From Romanomermis culicivorax (lineage: Eukaryota > Nematoda > Enoplea > Mermithida > Mermithidae), in the NCBI GenBank assembly GCA_963922205.1, contig CAWUHX010000011.1, positions 1,477,749 to 1,541,748 on the forward strand: a DNA stretch of 64,000 nt. The letters are read 5' to 3'. Below, piece by piece: positions 48,139 through 59,404 of the stretch (position 1 is the stretch's first letter; each line of letters opens with the position of its first letter). The translations under genes and the position numbers were made by a program. Under the pieces are notes generated by a model. That model searched no databases, was not told where the DNA came from, and saw nothing but the letters and a program-made list of their open reading frames with translations.

Positions 48139-48792
48139 ATGTCAAATGATGATGAAAAGTTTTATATATGGAAACATCCATTTAACTACATAGTTTCTGC
48201 TCCAACAAAATCAGGAAAAACACAATTAGTAAAAAAACTTGTAATTTTTGCTAAAGAAATGCTTCACCCTGCTCCTGTGAAAATTTATTGGTGTTATTCG
48301 GAATGGCAAGAAGCTTTTGATGAATTAGTTCAGAAATGTTCTTATGTAGAATTTATTCAAGGCTCGCCTGACTTGGATGAGCTTCAGAAAAGTAAAGATA
48401 CACCTAAATTATTAATTATGGATGATATGATGCAAGAGATGAAGAATGATCAACGTTTAACTCAACTTTTTACTAAAGGATCGCATCATTGGAATATATC
48501 AGTTATACATATAGTTCAGAATGCCTTTTTTGATGGAATGCATACGAGTAGGACAAATGCTCAATATTTAATTCTTTTAAAAAACCCAAGCGATAGATTA
48601 CAAGTCTGCACACTGGCTCGACAGATTTTTCCAACTACTTCGAATTATTTCATAGAGGCCTATGAGGATGCTACTAGTAAACCATATGGTTATTTATTAA
48701 TAGATCTTACACAGACATGTCCTGAAAAATATCCACTTAGATCTAATATATTTCCCAACAATGATCATATGATTTTGTATACACCTAAATAA
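48139..48792 (+). CDS. FtsK/HerA-type DNA-packaging ATPase (R)
   Basis: 217 residues from MSNDDEKFYIWKHPFNYIVS, the start that matches the Polinton family and the L copy. It has Walker A APTKSGKTQ (about residues 20-28), then YWCYSEWQE, and Walker B LLIMDDMMQE (about residues 90-99). Towards the end are IVQNAFFDGMHTSRTNAQY and LIDLTQTCPEKY. It belongs to the A32-like ATPases that pump viral DNA into capsids. This frame reads open throughout. Confidence 0.9.
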   Translation: MSNDDEKFYIWKHPFNYIVSAPTKSGKTQLVKKLVIFAKEMLHPAPVKIYWCYSEWQEAFDELVQKCSYVEFIQGSPDLDELQKSKDTPKLLIMDDMMQEMKNDQRLTQLFTKGSHHWNISVIHIVQNAFFDGMHTSRTNAQYLILLKNPSDRLQVCTLARQIFPTTSNYFIEAYEDATSKPYGYLLIDLTQTCPEKYPLRSNIFPNNDHMILYTPK

Positions 48793-48854
48793 TTCATCAT
48801 CATTTTTACAAAAAAACTTTATACAAGTTAGTCGGATCCTATTATTTTAGTGAT

Positions 48855-49125
48855 ATGATACACAGTAAATACATTTTTTTTAATACTCTCGCCGTGATTC
48901 TTTCCATAGCTGTTTTTATTGTATGGGTACAATATCCTTTTCAATTTTATGAAAATGAAGAACCTGAAAATGTTACAGATTTTACGATACCAAATCAAAA
49001 AATGTTACAGATCGGAAATTATTATTACCCGAAAATTATAAATTACATATAACACCCTTACTACCTTATGTAGAAAAAATTTTACATTGTCCTCAGAATG
49101 GCGGACAATTTATGCAATTATGAGC
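48855..49125 (+). pseudogene. Small membrane-type protein (R, fossil)
   Basis: N-terminal membrane span (FFNTLAVILSIAVFIVWVQY), then PFQFYENEEPENVTDF. A conserved tail with ENYKLHITPLL and VEKILHCPQN follows as in L. Function unknown. It is broken once or so. Confidence 0.5.
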
Positions 49126-49321
49126 GTGTTTCAAAATATATATTTTCAATCCTGTCGTATTTTCTTGTTGTAGTCGAAGTAGTAAATTTCAAACCTTGTA
49201 CATCAGTGGAAGTAGATTACGATATACTGATACGATGGATTTATTACATAATCAGAAAAAAATATTATACCCTTCATCAGTCTAGTCGAGAATTTTGAAG
49301 AGGTTGGTCGTTTTTCTATAA
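49121..49321 (+). pseudogene. Short conserved protein with FNP-VFS motif (R, fossil)
   Basis: Counterpart of L 14607-14804 (CFKIYIFNPVVFSCC; SKFQTLYISGSRL; DTMDLL). It partly overlaps the preceding gene's end. Function unknown. It is broken. Confidence 0.45.
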
Positions 49322-49347
49322 TTCGTTTGTTTTGTGACAATTAGGAT

Positions 49348-49811
49348 GTCAGCTGCATAGGAAGTTTTTGTCAGAATGGTGCAAAATAAAGTAAAAGGTA
49401 AAAATTTTATATCTCTTCTTCTTTAACTATTTATTAAACTATAGTATTTTTATTTAAGGTAAAATACTAAACAACAAACAGAAATGCGAAATAGCTGATT
49501 TGTTTTGGACTCATTTCTCACCCCAAGCCAAGATTTTTTACAAAGACATAGCTAAGGCGTGCAACCATTTACGTCGTGAAGTTTGTTTACCCATGGGATG
49601 TAAAAAAGTTACACAATTTTGGTGTTTTGCTAGATTATTACTGACGGAATTGGATATGATCGAAACTCGTGCTGTTTTTGTAGAAGATCTTTTTTTAAAA
49701 CTAGATACAGCTCATAAACTATTTTTTATGAATATGAATAACTTGTGTGCTTTTTCCAGACGTGAAGAGTTGAATATGGTCATACAAAATGAAGCTTCAT
49801 CACTATCTTAA
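49348..49811 (+). pseudogene. Conserved Polinton protein with MNNLCAFSR end (R, fossil)
   Basis: A short first exon, an intron of about 60 bp ending at about 49459, then a long exon open from 49500. It carries FWTHFSPQAKIFYKDIAKAC, GCKKVTQFWCFARLLLTELD, VFVEDLFLKLDTAHKLFFMN and MNNLCAFSRREELN. It is conserved with L. No known domain. About one break near the start. Confidence 0.6.
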
Positions 49812-49893
49812 TGTAATACAATAAATATTTCAATGTTTACTCATCATTTGGTCATTATTGTAAAGTTTTTCTGTACTGTACGGTCTGTTTTGT

Positions 49894-50247
49894 ATGGCTT
49901 CTAGATTAAAGAAATATATTAACAAGCTCAATGTGTTGAAAAATTCAAATCATCTTCAAAGACGTGCTTTTCTTCAACATTCTTCCCCCAATTTGATTTG
50001 TTGTATATGTGAAATTTGTTTGAACATTTTGAACAGTAATATTCCTATTAATTCAAACTTAAAAAAGAAATTGGGGAAACATAAATTATTGCTCAGAGGT
50101 TTAGCTACAAGACACCAAAAAAACAAGAAAAAAGGTTTACATAATAAATGTGTAAGAATTGTTCAAAGTGGTGGAGCATTTTTACCTCTAGTACTACCCG
50201 TTTTATTATCTACATTAGCAAGTTTTGTTACAGAGAAATTATTATAG
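49894..50247 (+). CDS. Basic core protein with pX/Mu-like C-terminus (R)
   Basis: 117 residues, open. A basic N-terminus (MASRLKKYINKLNVLKN) is followed by the cysteine segment ICCICEICLNILNSNIPIN, a lysine/arginine-rich stretch, and a hydrophobic end SGGAFLPLVLPVLLSTLASF. Polintons and adintoviruses often encode a short protein of this form, and the GG-FLP hydrophobic end recalls adenovirus core protein X/Mu. The probable role is condensing packaged DNA; this is inference from family form. Confidence 0.65.
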   Translation: MASRLKKYINKLNVLKNSNHLQRRAFLQHSSPNLICCICEICLNILNSNIPINSNLKKKLGKHKLLLRGLATRHQKNKKKGLHNKCVRIVQSGGAFLPLVLPVLLSTLASFVTEKLL

Positions 50248-50248
50248 A

Positions 50249-51122
50249 ATGAAATTTGCTAATAAATTTGCTCTTATACCTCAGGAGGTTCTGAATTAGT
50301 TGAATAACTCTCAGGCTTCTACTTCGACGATGAGTTCAAATGAAAAGACAGGTATAGCTAAGCAAGTTGACATGTATCGTAATGAGCTAGAGCACATTTT
50401 GAAAGATAATACGTTAACGCCCGAAGAACAATACAAAATGTACTCACAACAATACAAAATGTACTCACAACTATTTTCACAATATTTAACTTTTGAACAT
50501 GAAAAGGCTCAACCTTCTACAGTGATTTTAAAACAAAAAGTTATTGATAACGAAGAAGATGAGAATGATAGTGATGATTTGAAACAAAAAGAAAAAAAAT
50601 TGGCTGAACGATGAAAAGTTACTTAGCCCTATTCCTAAACAGTTTAAATGCTCAGCATCTTTATTATTAGAACATGTGCGACGTAACCCTAGTATAAATG
50701 TTAATAAGCAAGGTGAAGTATTAATTGATGGAAAATTAATTGAAGGATCACATATTATTGATTTATTACATGATTTGTCTCGTAAACGTTCAAAAATTAC
50801 GCAAACGCTTGGAGTAGATGAGTTTCTTAATGCTTTGAAAAAATATAATGTACCATTAGAGGCTATAGGAAACCCATTACGTAAAATGTTTTTCACTTTA
50901 CCTCGGAAACTCTCCTACCATACACCTCCGGAAGAATCAGATGATCAGACAGTTAGTAGTGTCAAACGGTTGAATAAATCACTTGTGAAAGGTGTTGATT
51001 TATTTTCAAGTGGTGTGGAGGAAGATATCAAAGATGATTCATTCTTTAATAAAGGAAACTCGACAGAAAAGAAGATACGATGCAAAGTTAGAGCACTTAG
51101 AGGGTATACTCCTTTGTACTAG
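50249..51122 (+). pseudogene. Polinton KFALIP protein (R, fossil)
   Basis: Starts MKFANKFALIPQEVLN one base after the core-protein stop. An acidic linker contains a tandem duplication of YKMYSQ that is absent in L. The conserved part has INVNKQGEVLIDGKLIEGSH, GVDEFLNALKKYNVPLEAIG and a basic end. Widespread in Polintons, role unknown. It is broken, with about two breaks. Confidence 0.75.
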
Positions 51123-52236
51123 AGCAATGAACACCTTACTTTCGAAATTATACAAAAATTTACACGGAAATCCTACAGCTTTTTCTAGTATTGAAAAATT
51201 ATATGCTGAAGCTAGAAAACACCGTAAAACAATTACACGTAAAAATGTTAAAGATTGGCTTTCAAAACAAGATAGTTATACTTTACATAAACAAGTCAAC
51301 AAAAAATTTTCACGTAATCGTATTTATGTTACAGCTATGGATCAGCAATGAAAAATTGATTTGGCAGATATGTCTTCTTTAGCAGATTTTAATGATGGAT
51401 ACAAATTTATGCTTACATGTATAGATGTATTAAGTAAATACGCATGGGTTGAACCATTAAAATCAAAACATTCAAAGAATGTTTGTGATGCTTTTCAAAA
51501 TATTTTAAAAAGAGGTCGAATCCCTTAGAGAGTGCGCAGCGATGAAGGAAAAGAATTTGTCAACAAAGATTTCCAAAAATTATTGAAAACTAATGATATA
51601 CATTTTTTTACTTCTCAAAACGAAGACATTAAATGTTCAATAGTGGAACGGTTTAATAGAACTTTAAAAACTAAATTATTTAAATATTTTACAGAGTTTA
51701 CTACTTATAAATGGATTGATATTTTACCCTCAGTTGTTTCCAACTACAATCACTCTGTTCATAGATCGATTGAGGAAAAACCTATTAATGTAGATTATTC
51801 TGACGAAAAAATTATATGGCAAAGACTCTACCCTGAAAGATTATACACTAGAAAGTCTACGATTGATATGGGGGATTATGTGCAAATTAGTAAACATAGA
51901 GGTGTATTTGACAAAAGTTATTTACCTCAATGGAGTGAAGAAGTTTTCAAAGTAAAGCATATTGTGAAGACTCGAAATCATATACTTTATACAATTCAAG
52001 ATCTGGAAGGCGAAGATATAGAAGGACGTTTTTATGAAAAAGAACTACAGAAAATTGATTTTAATCCTAATATCAAAGAATACAAAATTGAAAAGGTTTT
52101 GAAAACTAAATGTTTACCAGATGGTCAGAATAGAGTACTTGTGAAGTGGTGGGGTTATCCTGAAAAATTCAACAGCTGCATTTCAGAAAAGGATATACAA
52201 AACGATGACGACGACGATTACGATGAACAACTTTGA
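51112..52236 (+). pseudogene. Chromodomain integrase (R, fossil)
   Basis: N-terminal zinc-binding-like segment with KDWLSKQDSYTLHKQVNKKF; rve core with TAMDQQ and LADMSSLADF (first D), TCIDVLSKYAW, RSDEGKEFVNKDFQ (second D) and VERFNRTLKTKLFKYF (E); then a C-terminal SH3-like part and a chromodomain ([33 protein letters not shown]). The residue order is that of retroviral-type integrases used by Polintons. Its 3' end overlaps the protease start by 14 nt. It is broken, with about two breaks. Confidence 0.9.
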
Positions 52237-52714
52237 ATTGACATATTATGTTCAACAAGATGCGCTATTATCAGAAAATTTTTTAGGGGTTTTTGCTTGC
52301 GATACTCTACTGAAGATAGTTAAAAGACCTGTGGCTTTAATTGCAAACACCGATACATCTTTTCAAAAAGGAAGTCATTGGATAGCTATGTGTTTTGATA
52401 ATGCTAACTCTGTATATTAATTTGATTCTTATGGTTTACCACCAGTTATTCCTGCTTTTATAAACTATATTAACTAAAATGCTTTAATAAGATATACAAA
52501 TAAGAAACATTTACAAAATTTTAATAGTAGGGTTTGTTGTATATATACTTTATATTTTTTGTATTATAAAGTGCGACATGTTCCTATGTATAAAATGTTT
52601 AAAAGTTTCAGTAACACAAATTTTGTTTATAATGATAAATTGATTTGTAAGTTTTTTCATTGTAAATTTTCTGTAAAAGGTCACTTGCGAAATAAATTAT
52701 GTACACATTTGTAA
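52223..52714 (+). pseudogene. Adenain-like cysteine protease (R, fossil)
   Basis: Starts [20 protein letters not shown], then [10 protein letters not shown]. The catalytic histidine context is [11 protein letters not shown], with FDSYGLPP following. The expected nucleophile region lies near RVCCIYTLYFLYY. Order H ... C is typical of the C5 family that processes adenovirus and Polinton precursors. It is broken, with about two breaks. Confidence 0.8.
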
Positions 52715-52880
52715 AAAGTTAACTCCTTCTTTATGTATTTATATATAATTTTACTTCACTTTGATAGCTCCGCCTCCTTTATATTTTTGTATAATTTTAT
52801 TGGTTACTTTAGTAGCTCCACCTTCTTATAAATTTATAACTGAGTGTTTAGTTGTTAAATAAAAAATTTTTTATTTTGAA

Positions 52881-53189
52881 ATGGATAGTAGTAATAGTAC
52901 GCATTCAGAAACGTCTCGCATTAGCGTTTGGGAGTTTTTTGGAAAAGGTCTACCTCGAAACGAAGTGGTTTTCTTCAGTCAGGTCATACTAATATACATT
53001 GTAGTCATTACAGCTATAATAAATTTATCCCTCTACAATAATAATACACAATTGTGGGTTGGTCTTTTGTGTGCTTGTATAGGATATTTATTACCTAGCC
53101 CCGTACCGACAGTATTACAGTCATCTAATTCATTGAAGACCATACCTACAGCAACAACAAACAACATTATAAATAATGACAACCTTTGA
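52881..53189 (+). CDS. Small two-span membrane protein (R)
   Basis: 102 residues, open. SVWEFFGKGLPRNEVVFF is followed by a span (SQVILIYIVVITAIINLSLY), a short loop, a second hydrophobic stretch (LWVGLLCACIGYLLP) and a polar tail. A conserved companion of the penton gene in Polintons, role unknown. Its end overlaps the penton start by 14 nt. Confidence 0.7.
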   Translation: MDSSNSTHSETSRISVWEFFGKGLPRNEVVFFSQVILIYIVVITAIINLSLYNNNTQLWVGLLCACIGYLLPSPVPTVLQSSNSLKTIPTATTNNIINNDNL

Positions 53190-54066
53190 AGATCAATTTT
53201 ATATCACATTACCTAGTAATAGCGAAAATGGAAACAAGCCCTCTGATTTTTCAGCCCATCTACCTTACCATTTAAAACTAGATGGAAGCTGGGAGGTAGG
53301 GTTGAGTGAAATAATATACCCCTATAGTTGGGCTACAATTTCCAACCATGGTGGAGATAATGTAATAATGTTAATTATGGATGGTGTTGGAAATAAGGTC
53401 AAAAAAATTAAAGTAATAGTTTTTGAAAAACATTACTTTACCATATCCGAATTAATTGAAGAGTTGAATGCAAAAATTAGCTATTGCCGGAACTAACATG
53501 GAAATTTTGTTTTCATACAGTGAAAATGGTAGAGGATTAGTTAATTTGAAAATAAAAAGTGGTACAATCTTACATAAAATCGATATAACCAAATGGTTAA
53601 TGGAGCTTCTCGGATTTAGCTCTACCAATACTGCTGCCTATGCAACAGCTGATGATTTTTTAAATAGAGCTGTGAATATTAACTTATTTACTGTTGGGGA
53701 GAAACCCCCAAAAAATTCTAACACACATATTCCACCATCCAAATCTGTTTTTCTTGCCGAGCCTGGAACTAATCATTTATACATGTTAGGAATTCAACCA
53801 CCAAATTTGAATGATTTACAAAGTTTTTATGTTTACTGTCATATTATTGAAAATCAGATTATTGGAAATACTTAGCACCGCTTTTACGTATAGTAAATGT
53901 TCAGGGAAAATACAAAGATAATGTGAGTCGATTATATGAAACACCTCACTATATACCCATTCAATTAAAAGAAATTACAGTACTCGAAATTAATATAAAA
54001 AACAGTATGAATGAGCTTATACCCTTTTAGTTTGGGAATGTTATAGTAAAATTACATTTCCAGTGA
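53176..54066 (+). pseudogene. Penton-like minor capsid protein (R, fossil)
   Basis: Starts MTTFEDQFYITLPSNSENGN, with HLPYHLKLDGSWEVGLSEII and YPYSWATI. The middle has LLGFSSTNTAAYATADDFLN, and later LGIQPPNLNDLQSFYVYC and VIVKLHF. Single-jelly-roll vertex protein of the Polinton capsid. It is broken, with about three breaks. Confidence 0.85.
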
Positions 54067-54222
54067 CGTACTCCTTTATTCCTATAATCATAGTATCAAA
54101 TTTTTATTTATTCATTCATTCATTTCCATTTGGACACGTTGTCGTCAGGTTGAATTTTCGCAAACGCTCTTAATTAATTAATTAATTCATTTAGTTGTTC
54201 CTTTTGATTTTCAAAGCAAAAT

Positions 54223-54759
54223 ATGCATACCGTATTTATCCCTGAAACCATTGATTACTGGATCAAAATTTATCAACACAGCATTCAAGATAATCAATTT
54301 CAACTAGGTGGTACCTTAGAAGGTTTCCGAGCAGCATACCCCTATTATTATAGACATCAAGGAGCTGGAGTTGGTAATTTTTTTAAGAGTTTGTGGCGTC
54401 TAGCTATGCCTTTGTTAAAATCTGCAGGAAAGCATGCACTTGCTGCAGGTTCCAAAATTGCAGGTGATGTTGTAGAAGGTCATTCTATTAAAGAAAGTGT
54501 TGCTGAGCATGGACCAAACGCAGCTGGCAGCTTATTACACGAAAGGGGCGAACGCATTCATAAAGGAAAAGGTTTAGGGAAGCATAAACTTATAAATTCT
54601 ATGATACATATAAAAAGCAATAAAAAGTTAAATGATGGTCATCGTCACCAGCCTCAGCATCAAAAACAACATACACGTAAACACCTGAAACAACATTCCT
54701 CATTCTTAAAAAAGACTCCACGTAGAGTAGTCGGTTTCAAGGATATCTATTCAAAATGA
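54223..54759 (+). CDS. Minor virion protein, pVI-like (R)
   Basis: 178 residues, open. Starts MHTVFIPETIDYWIKIYQHS, then YPYYYRHQGAGVGNFFKSLW. An amphipathic segment (RLAMPLLKSAGKHALAAGSK) is followed by GDVVEGHSIKESVAEHG and a K/H/Q-rich tail (HRHQPQHQKQHTRKHLKQH). The GxGxFFKSLWR-MPLLKSAG pattern is common in Polinton minor proteins and recalls the membrane-active region of adenovirus pVI. Its stop overlaps the capsid start (ATGA). Confidence 0.7.
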   Translation: MHTVFIPETIDYWIKIYQHSIQDNQFQLGGTLEGFRAAYPYYYRHQGAGVGNFFKSLWRLAMPLLKSAGKHALAAGSKIAGDVVEGHSIKESVAEHGPNAAGSLLHERGERIHKGKGLGKHKLINSMIHIKSNKKLNDGHRHQPQHQKQHTRKHLKQHSSFLKKTPRRVVGFKDIYSK

Positions 54760-56087
54760 GTAGATTTATTGATGCTGCATCGTCTCCTAGTAGTAAAATG
54801 GAGTTAGATTTATTTACCGTACCTCCAACACAAGTTGCTATTCGTAGAAGTTTTCGGTCTGAAATTCAGTTACAAAATCCTTGTACTAACGAAGGACCTT
54901 ACGAGTTTGTTATTTCACCTGATTTATATATGTTGGACTTATCAAAAAATTTTATATATTTTACTATTCGAATTACAAAGGCTAATGGCGCTGCTTGCAC
55001 TTTAACAGTAGATGCCAACAACAATATCAATGGTAACATTGTGGCGCCAATTAATTTGATCGGCAAAACATTTTTTAAACAGATCAAGATGTACTTAAAT
55101 GGAAAATTAATATCTGACAGGTAAGTTTTATAATTAAATGTATGTTTACGTTTTTTAATTTTAACATTTTAACATTTTAGTGGGGATAGATACGCTTACA
55201 GATCTTATTTGGAAACGGAATTGAACTATGGTCGTGATGCTAAGTCGACACATGTTGCAGCTGCTGATTATGCTTTTGAAAATGGCGATGTTCTTGATAT
55301 AAAGAAAAACAAGGGTGCTTTGGGAAGAGTTCAGATGTTCAAAAACAGTGCAGTTGTTGAATTAATGGCTCCTATACATGCCGATCTATTTATGCAAGAA
55401 CGTTTTCTATTGAATCAATGTACTTTGAAAATTGATTTATACAGACATAGAGATGATTTTTGCTTGCAAAAATTTATATCTACTGACAATGAAGCTTATA
55501 AAATGGAGGTTAAAAGCATGTCTTTATTTATTAAAAAAGTTGAAGTTGCGGATAATATCAATCTAGCTATTCAATCCATGTTACAAAATACAGCTGCAAA
55601 ATACCCTATTCGTCGGTGTCATGTTACAAGTCTATACATAACAACTAGTCATCGCTCAGCTCCTCTGAACTCATTGTTCACAGGTCCTTTACTTGGTCAT
55701 CTCATTGTGGCGCTCGTTGATGGTTCGGCTGCTAGGGGTGATTATTATCAAAGCCCCTTTAATTTTAAGCATTTCGGATTAAAGGAAATTAAAATAACAA
55801 GTGGTACTACAACATTACCTAAAACACTGTATATGTTAAATTTTAAAGAAAACAAATATTTGCACACTTTTATACAATTATTTGAGGGTGTAGGAATTGG
55901 TACAGATAACAAGGGTAATGAAATTACTCGAAATTCTTTTACAAGGCATAACATGGTTTTTGTTTTTGATTTGACTCCTTGCGGTATGGATGGTAATTTT
56001 TGGGAACTCGTACGTGAAGGAACCACCAGTTTACAGATGAATTTTGGCGAGGATATACCAGATGGCGGTATTGAAGCACTTATATAG
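54756..56087 (+). CDS. Major capsid protein, double jelly-roll (R)
   Basis: Two exons: 54756-55120 and 55181-56087, split by a 60-bp intron with GTAAGT and a TTTTAG end. It encodes about 424 residues. N-terminal FTVPPTQVAIRRSFRSEIQL and EFVISPDLYMLDLSKNFIYF; exon 2 has MQERFLLNQCTLKIDLYRHR, TSLYITTSHRSAPLNSLFTG and VFDLTPCGMDGNFWEL. This is the hexon-like capsomer protein of Polintons. The short intron is kept at the same place in L. This copy reads open in both exons. Confidence 0.9.
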
Positions 56088-57293
56088 GCAGAATTTGACT
56101 CTCTCGTAATGATTGATAAAAATCGTGAAACCTTTACAGATTATAGTATTTAAATACTTTATATTTATATGTACATTTCATCTCATTTTTTATAATAATA
56201 AAAATCACTTATAGTTGTTGTTGTTTATAAAACCCTTCTCCTTAGCTATTGTTTAGAAATATTCTTTCAATTTATCCCTAATTACAAATGAACTTCCTTT
56301 TATTACTCCTTCTTTAGTTTATTTTCTCCTTTAGTTCTACAGTACTATGTAATTATCTGGCACGTTCTTTTTACCCTAAGACCTGTAGAAAGCTATATAA
56401 TACAGCAACAATTCTCAATAGTAGCACCACTATACTTTATGCAATTTTGTACATATTCTCTACATATCGTTTACTCGTACATCTCTAATTATCTAGCTAC
56501 AGTAAACCCTTTTTTTATATTCCAAAAGTTGATGCACACATACACACACACACATAGTAGAACTCTAGAGAAATTACCTCTACTATTAAACGCAATAAAT
56601 AAAAATTTTATTAATTTTAATTCAATTTAATTTATTTTGAAACAAAATAGAATAAAATATACATATATATATATATACAAAATTTAAAACAAAATATAAT
56701 AAATTATACATATATATACAAAATTTAAAACAAAATAAAATATACATATATATACAAATTTTACCTAAAAATAAAAAAATTAAGTTTCAAAAATTTTGCG
56801 AAAATTTTTACTTACATAGATACTATATACATCCTCAGCCACTGCAGCTGCCGCCGCCGCTGCCACCATCGCAGACCTCGCTAAAGGTTTCAGGCGTATC
56901 CACTAAAAATTTTACAAAATTTAATAACTATTTTAGTTAAACAAAAAACTTTTACTCTAATATATCATTTTAACTGCTAAGTAATAAGTACAAGATCTAT
57001 GAATAGTCTTTATTTTATCATAAATTTTTATCGTATAAAATTGTGTAAATAATTGAAAGCTTCTAGAATATTCTAGAAACGTTCTTTGGTAAGTTTTAGA
57101 CAAGTCAGCTATATAATATGCATTAATATACATGAATTAAAAATCTGTAACATACTGCAGCTAGTACAATTTAACTTACACATATTTATCTTGAAATACT
57201 GTAGTAGTAGTAAAAGCTTATAATAATTTTTACTCTCATTAAATATAAAATTTATATATCTACGATGTGGTTTAACTATAGCATCAGAACTTA
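56088..57293. other. Gene-free stretch beyond the R capsid gene
   Basis: AT-rich 3' flank of the capsid gene. At 56636-56765 lies a tandem array of about three units (ACAAAATTTAAAACAAAATA plus ATACATATATAT). At 56834-56900 is a short GC-rich island that reads on the minus strand as alanine-rich sequence after a TTTTTAG acceptor. It may be a second exon of the W-rich gene, but L has no counterpart. Confidence 0.5.
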
Positions 57294-57623
57294 CTAGAAG
57301 CGCGGTAGCGCCAGTCCTATCCTCTCCTCGATGTAGCCATCATCGGTGTTTCCCCATTCAGCCCTCGCACCTGGGGGGAGGATGTTCCACAAGTGCGAGG
57401 CTAGGTGGCTGTCAGCCAGTGAAGGGTTTTTGAACATCCGGCGTAGACGTTTCATAAAACCCCAAAAGGGTTTCTGTCTAGCCGGATATTCGACCCCTTG
57501 CTGGCTTTTCCACCAGATCTTGAAGTCCGCGCAGGCCTCATCCCAAAAGACAGACGCCCATGCGTCGATGTTGGCTGTCGTTAAAAACGGTTCTAAATTA
57601 ATAATATTATAAATAGCATCCAT
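57294..57623 (-). CDS. Tryptophan-rich terminal protein of unknown function (R)
   Basis: 109 residues starting MDAIYNIINLEPFLTTANID. It contains SVFWDEACADFKIWWKSQQG, ARQKPFWGFMKRLRRMFKNP, LASHLWNILPPGARAEW and EERIGLALPRF. It is conserved with L 5689-6024. It is transcribed towards the capsid gene, in the opposite sense. A short conserved leader frame (MEALFVTFISTLRASYEAYG, 57640-57717) lies just upstream and may be an upstream exon or uORF. No known family; it is compact, aromatic and basic. The end at CTTCTAGTAAGTT could instead be a splice donor. Confidence 0.65.
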   Translation of the reverse strand: MDAIYNIINLEPFLTTANIDAWASVFWDEACADFKIWWKSQQGVEYPARQKPFWGFMKRLRRMFKNPSLADSHLASHLWNILPPGARAEWGNTDDGYIEERIGLALPRF

Positions 57624-57781
57624 ATTAATTTTTAAATCAAAATATTTGTAAAATCATCGTACCGTAAGCCTCGTAGGAAGCTCTTAATGTCGAAATAAAC
57701 GTAACGAATAGGGCCTCCATTGGTACCCTCCGGTGTTGCGCAGGTACAAAAATAAGAATGATTCTTCTTCTTCTATTTTTT

Positions 57782-57790
57782 CTATTTATA
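57782..57790 (-). promoter_or_regulatory. TATA box of the tryptophan-rich gene (R)
   Basis: On the minus strand TATAAATAG, in the context AGAGGTATAAATAG, about 65 bp before the ATGGAGGCC leader; identical in L. Confidence 0.6.
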
Positions 57791-59180
57791 CCTCTTTACC
57801 CTCATTAAATTTTTTCCGGTTTTTTCTGCTTTTTGGTTGAATCTTTTTGGTTTTTCTTTGAAGGTTCTCGGCTCTAGGTTATTCTAGAAAATCTATCAAA
57901 ATAACAATAATCACCACCTTAATTAATTTGGTATTGCGTCTCTTTAAAGGCTTTAGGTTCTAGGTTATTCTAGAAAACTATCAAAATAACAATAATCACC
58001 ACCTTAATTATTTTGGTAAAGCGTCTTTTGCTACCATGTTTTATAGAACCTTTGACCTTTTCTAGCATTTCTAATTGGTTTTAGGATCTAAATGGCTTCA
58101 GCTGTCTAACCTTTCTATGTTTGCTCTGGGAAACACTCTGTATACAAAATCGTATCTACCTGCATAAATCATGGAATATAATGTATTAATTTTCTATACG
58201 CAGAGTAATGTTCATGTATGGCTACCCTTGATAATTTAGTTCTTTTCTTTTCTTTTCTTCTTCTTTTCTTTTCTTCTAATATTTTTTTGTAGTATCAATT
58301 ACTTTTTTACATCTAGAATATTTTTTCATCTCAAGTGCTCACTTTTCTACATGCGCTTTATGCCCCACTCTTTTGGATCATTTTTCCATAAAAGAATTTG
58401 ATCATTTAAGACCTTAAACCCGTAGGAATAATGTTTCAAGTTTTATAGACTCTTAGAGTTTTTATATGTGGAATTGAGCATTCTGATTTAAAAGACCGTT
58501 CTAATTTGGACGATCCTTCAGTATGCAGGGCTTCGGATTAACTATTCTGTTAACCTGCAGACGGGGCACCTCTTATTTTGGAGCCCCAGGGCGCTTTTTT
58601 TGAACGACATCCTCGTGGGTGGAGGGAGTCATTTTTATAAATGCTTTCTTTTTTTTTTGTTTTCCATTTTTGTTCACGTTATCATCATTATTTTTGTATT
58701 TAGACTACAGTATTTTGGTGATAAACAAAAATAAAATAGTGTTTCAAAAGTTTTATAATAATAAGCTAGAATGTTGCATGGAATTAAAAATTTCTTTTTT
58801 GATTTGTAAAGATTTTTTAACTCGTCAAATTTTCTACACCCTTTTTACGACCAGCTCATTCTGGTCATTTTTTGTAAAAGACCTTATTTGTCTACATGCT
58901 TTTTATGGTCAGCTCGCTCTGGTCATTTTTTATAAAAGACCTTCTAGGCCATTTTTGGCAGAACATCAAACTTTATATGCATGCACCCGTATGGATAATG
59001 TTTCATCGCGTATTGACTCTCTCGAGATTTTACTCATTAAACAGACCATTACTGACCAATTTGACTGTTCTGACATTTATTGACTTGAATGATCATTCAG
59101 GAGTGGGACCTCCGAACATATTTATGCCTGCAGGTGGCGCCCTTTTGACAAAGGGGGTCCAAGGGCCCAAATTTTTGAAA

Positions 59181-59206
59181 GGCTTCCTCTTCCCAGAGGG
59201 GAAGCC
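59181..59206 (+). other. Conserved terminal hairpin (R, capsid side)
   Basis: GGCTTCC ... GGAAGCC with inner CTCT/AGAG pairing; equivalent to the hairpins at 4196-4221 and 39999-40024. Confidence 0.6.
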
Positions 59207-59404
59207 ATTTTTATACAAGATCTCTTTTTATTTCTTTTTCATTTTTTGTTCACTCTAGTTTTCCTTTTCCATTTTCCGTTCATCATCGATTTTCTTTTTC
59301 CACCTACAGTAATACACCTATTACCCTAACTCCACTATTACCATAATCGAAAGTTACCATAATTCAGCTATTACGGTAACTCTAGAACCTGTATGCTTAA
59401 CTGT

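Noticed and set aside
55748-56026. Minus-strand frame within the R capsid gene
   Set aside because: Antisense shadow, also present over the L capsid gene for the same reason.
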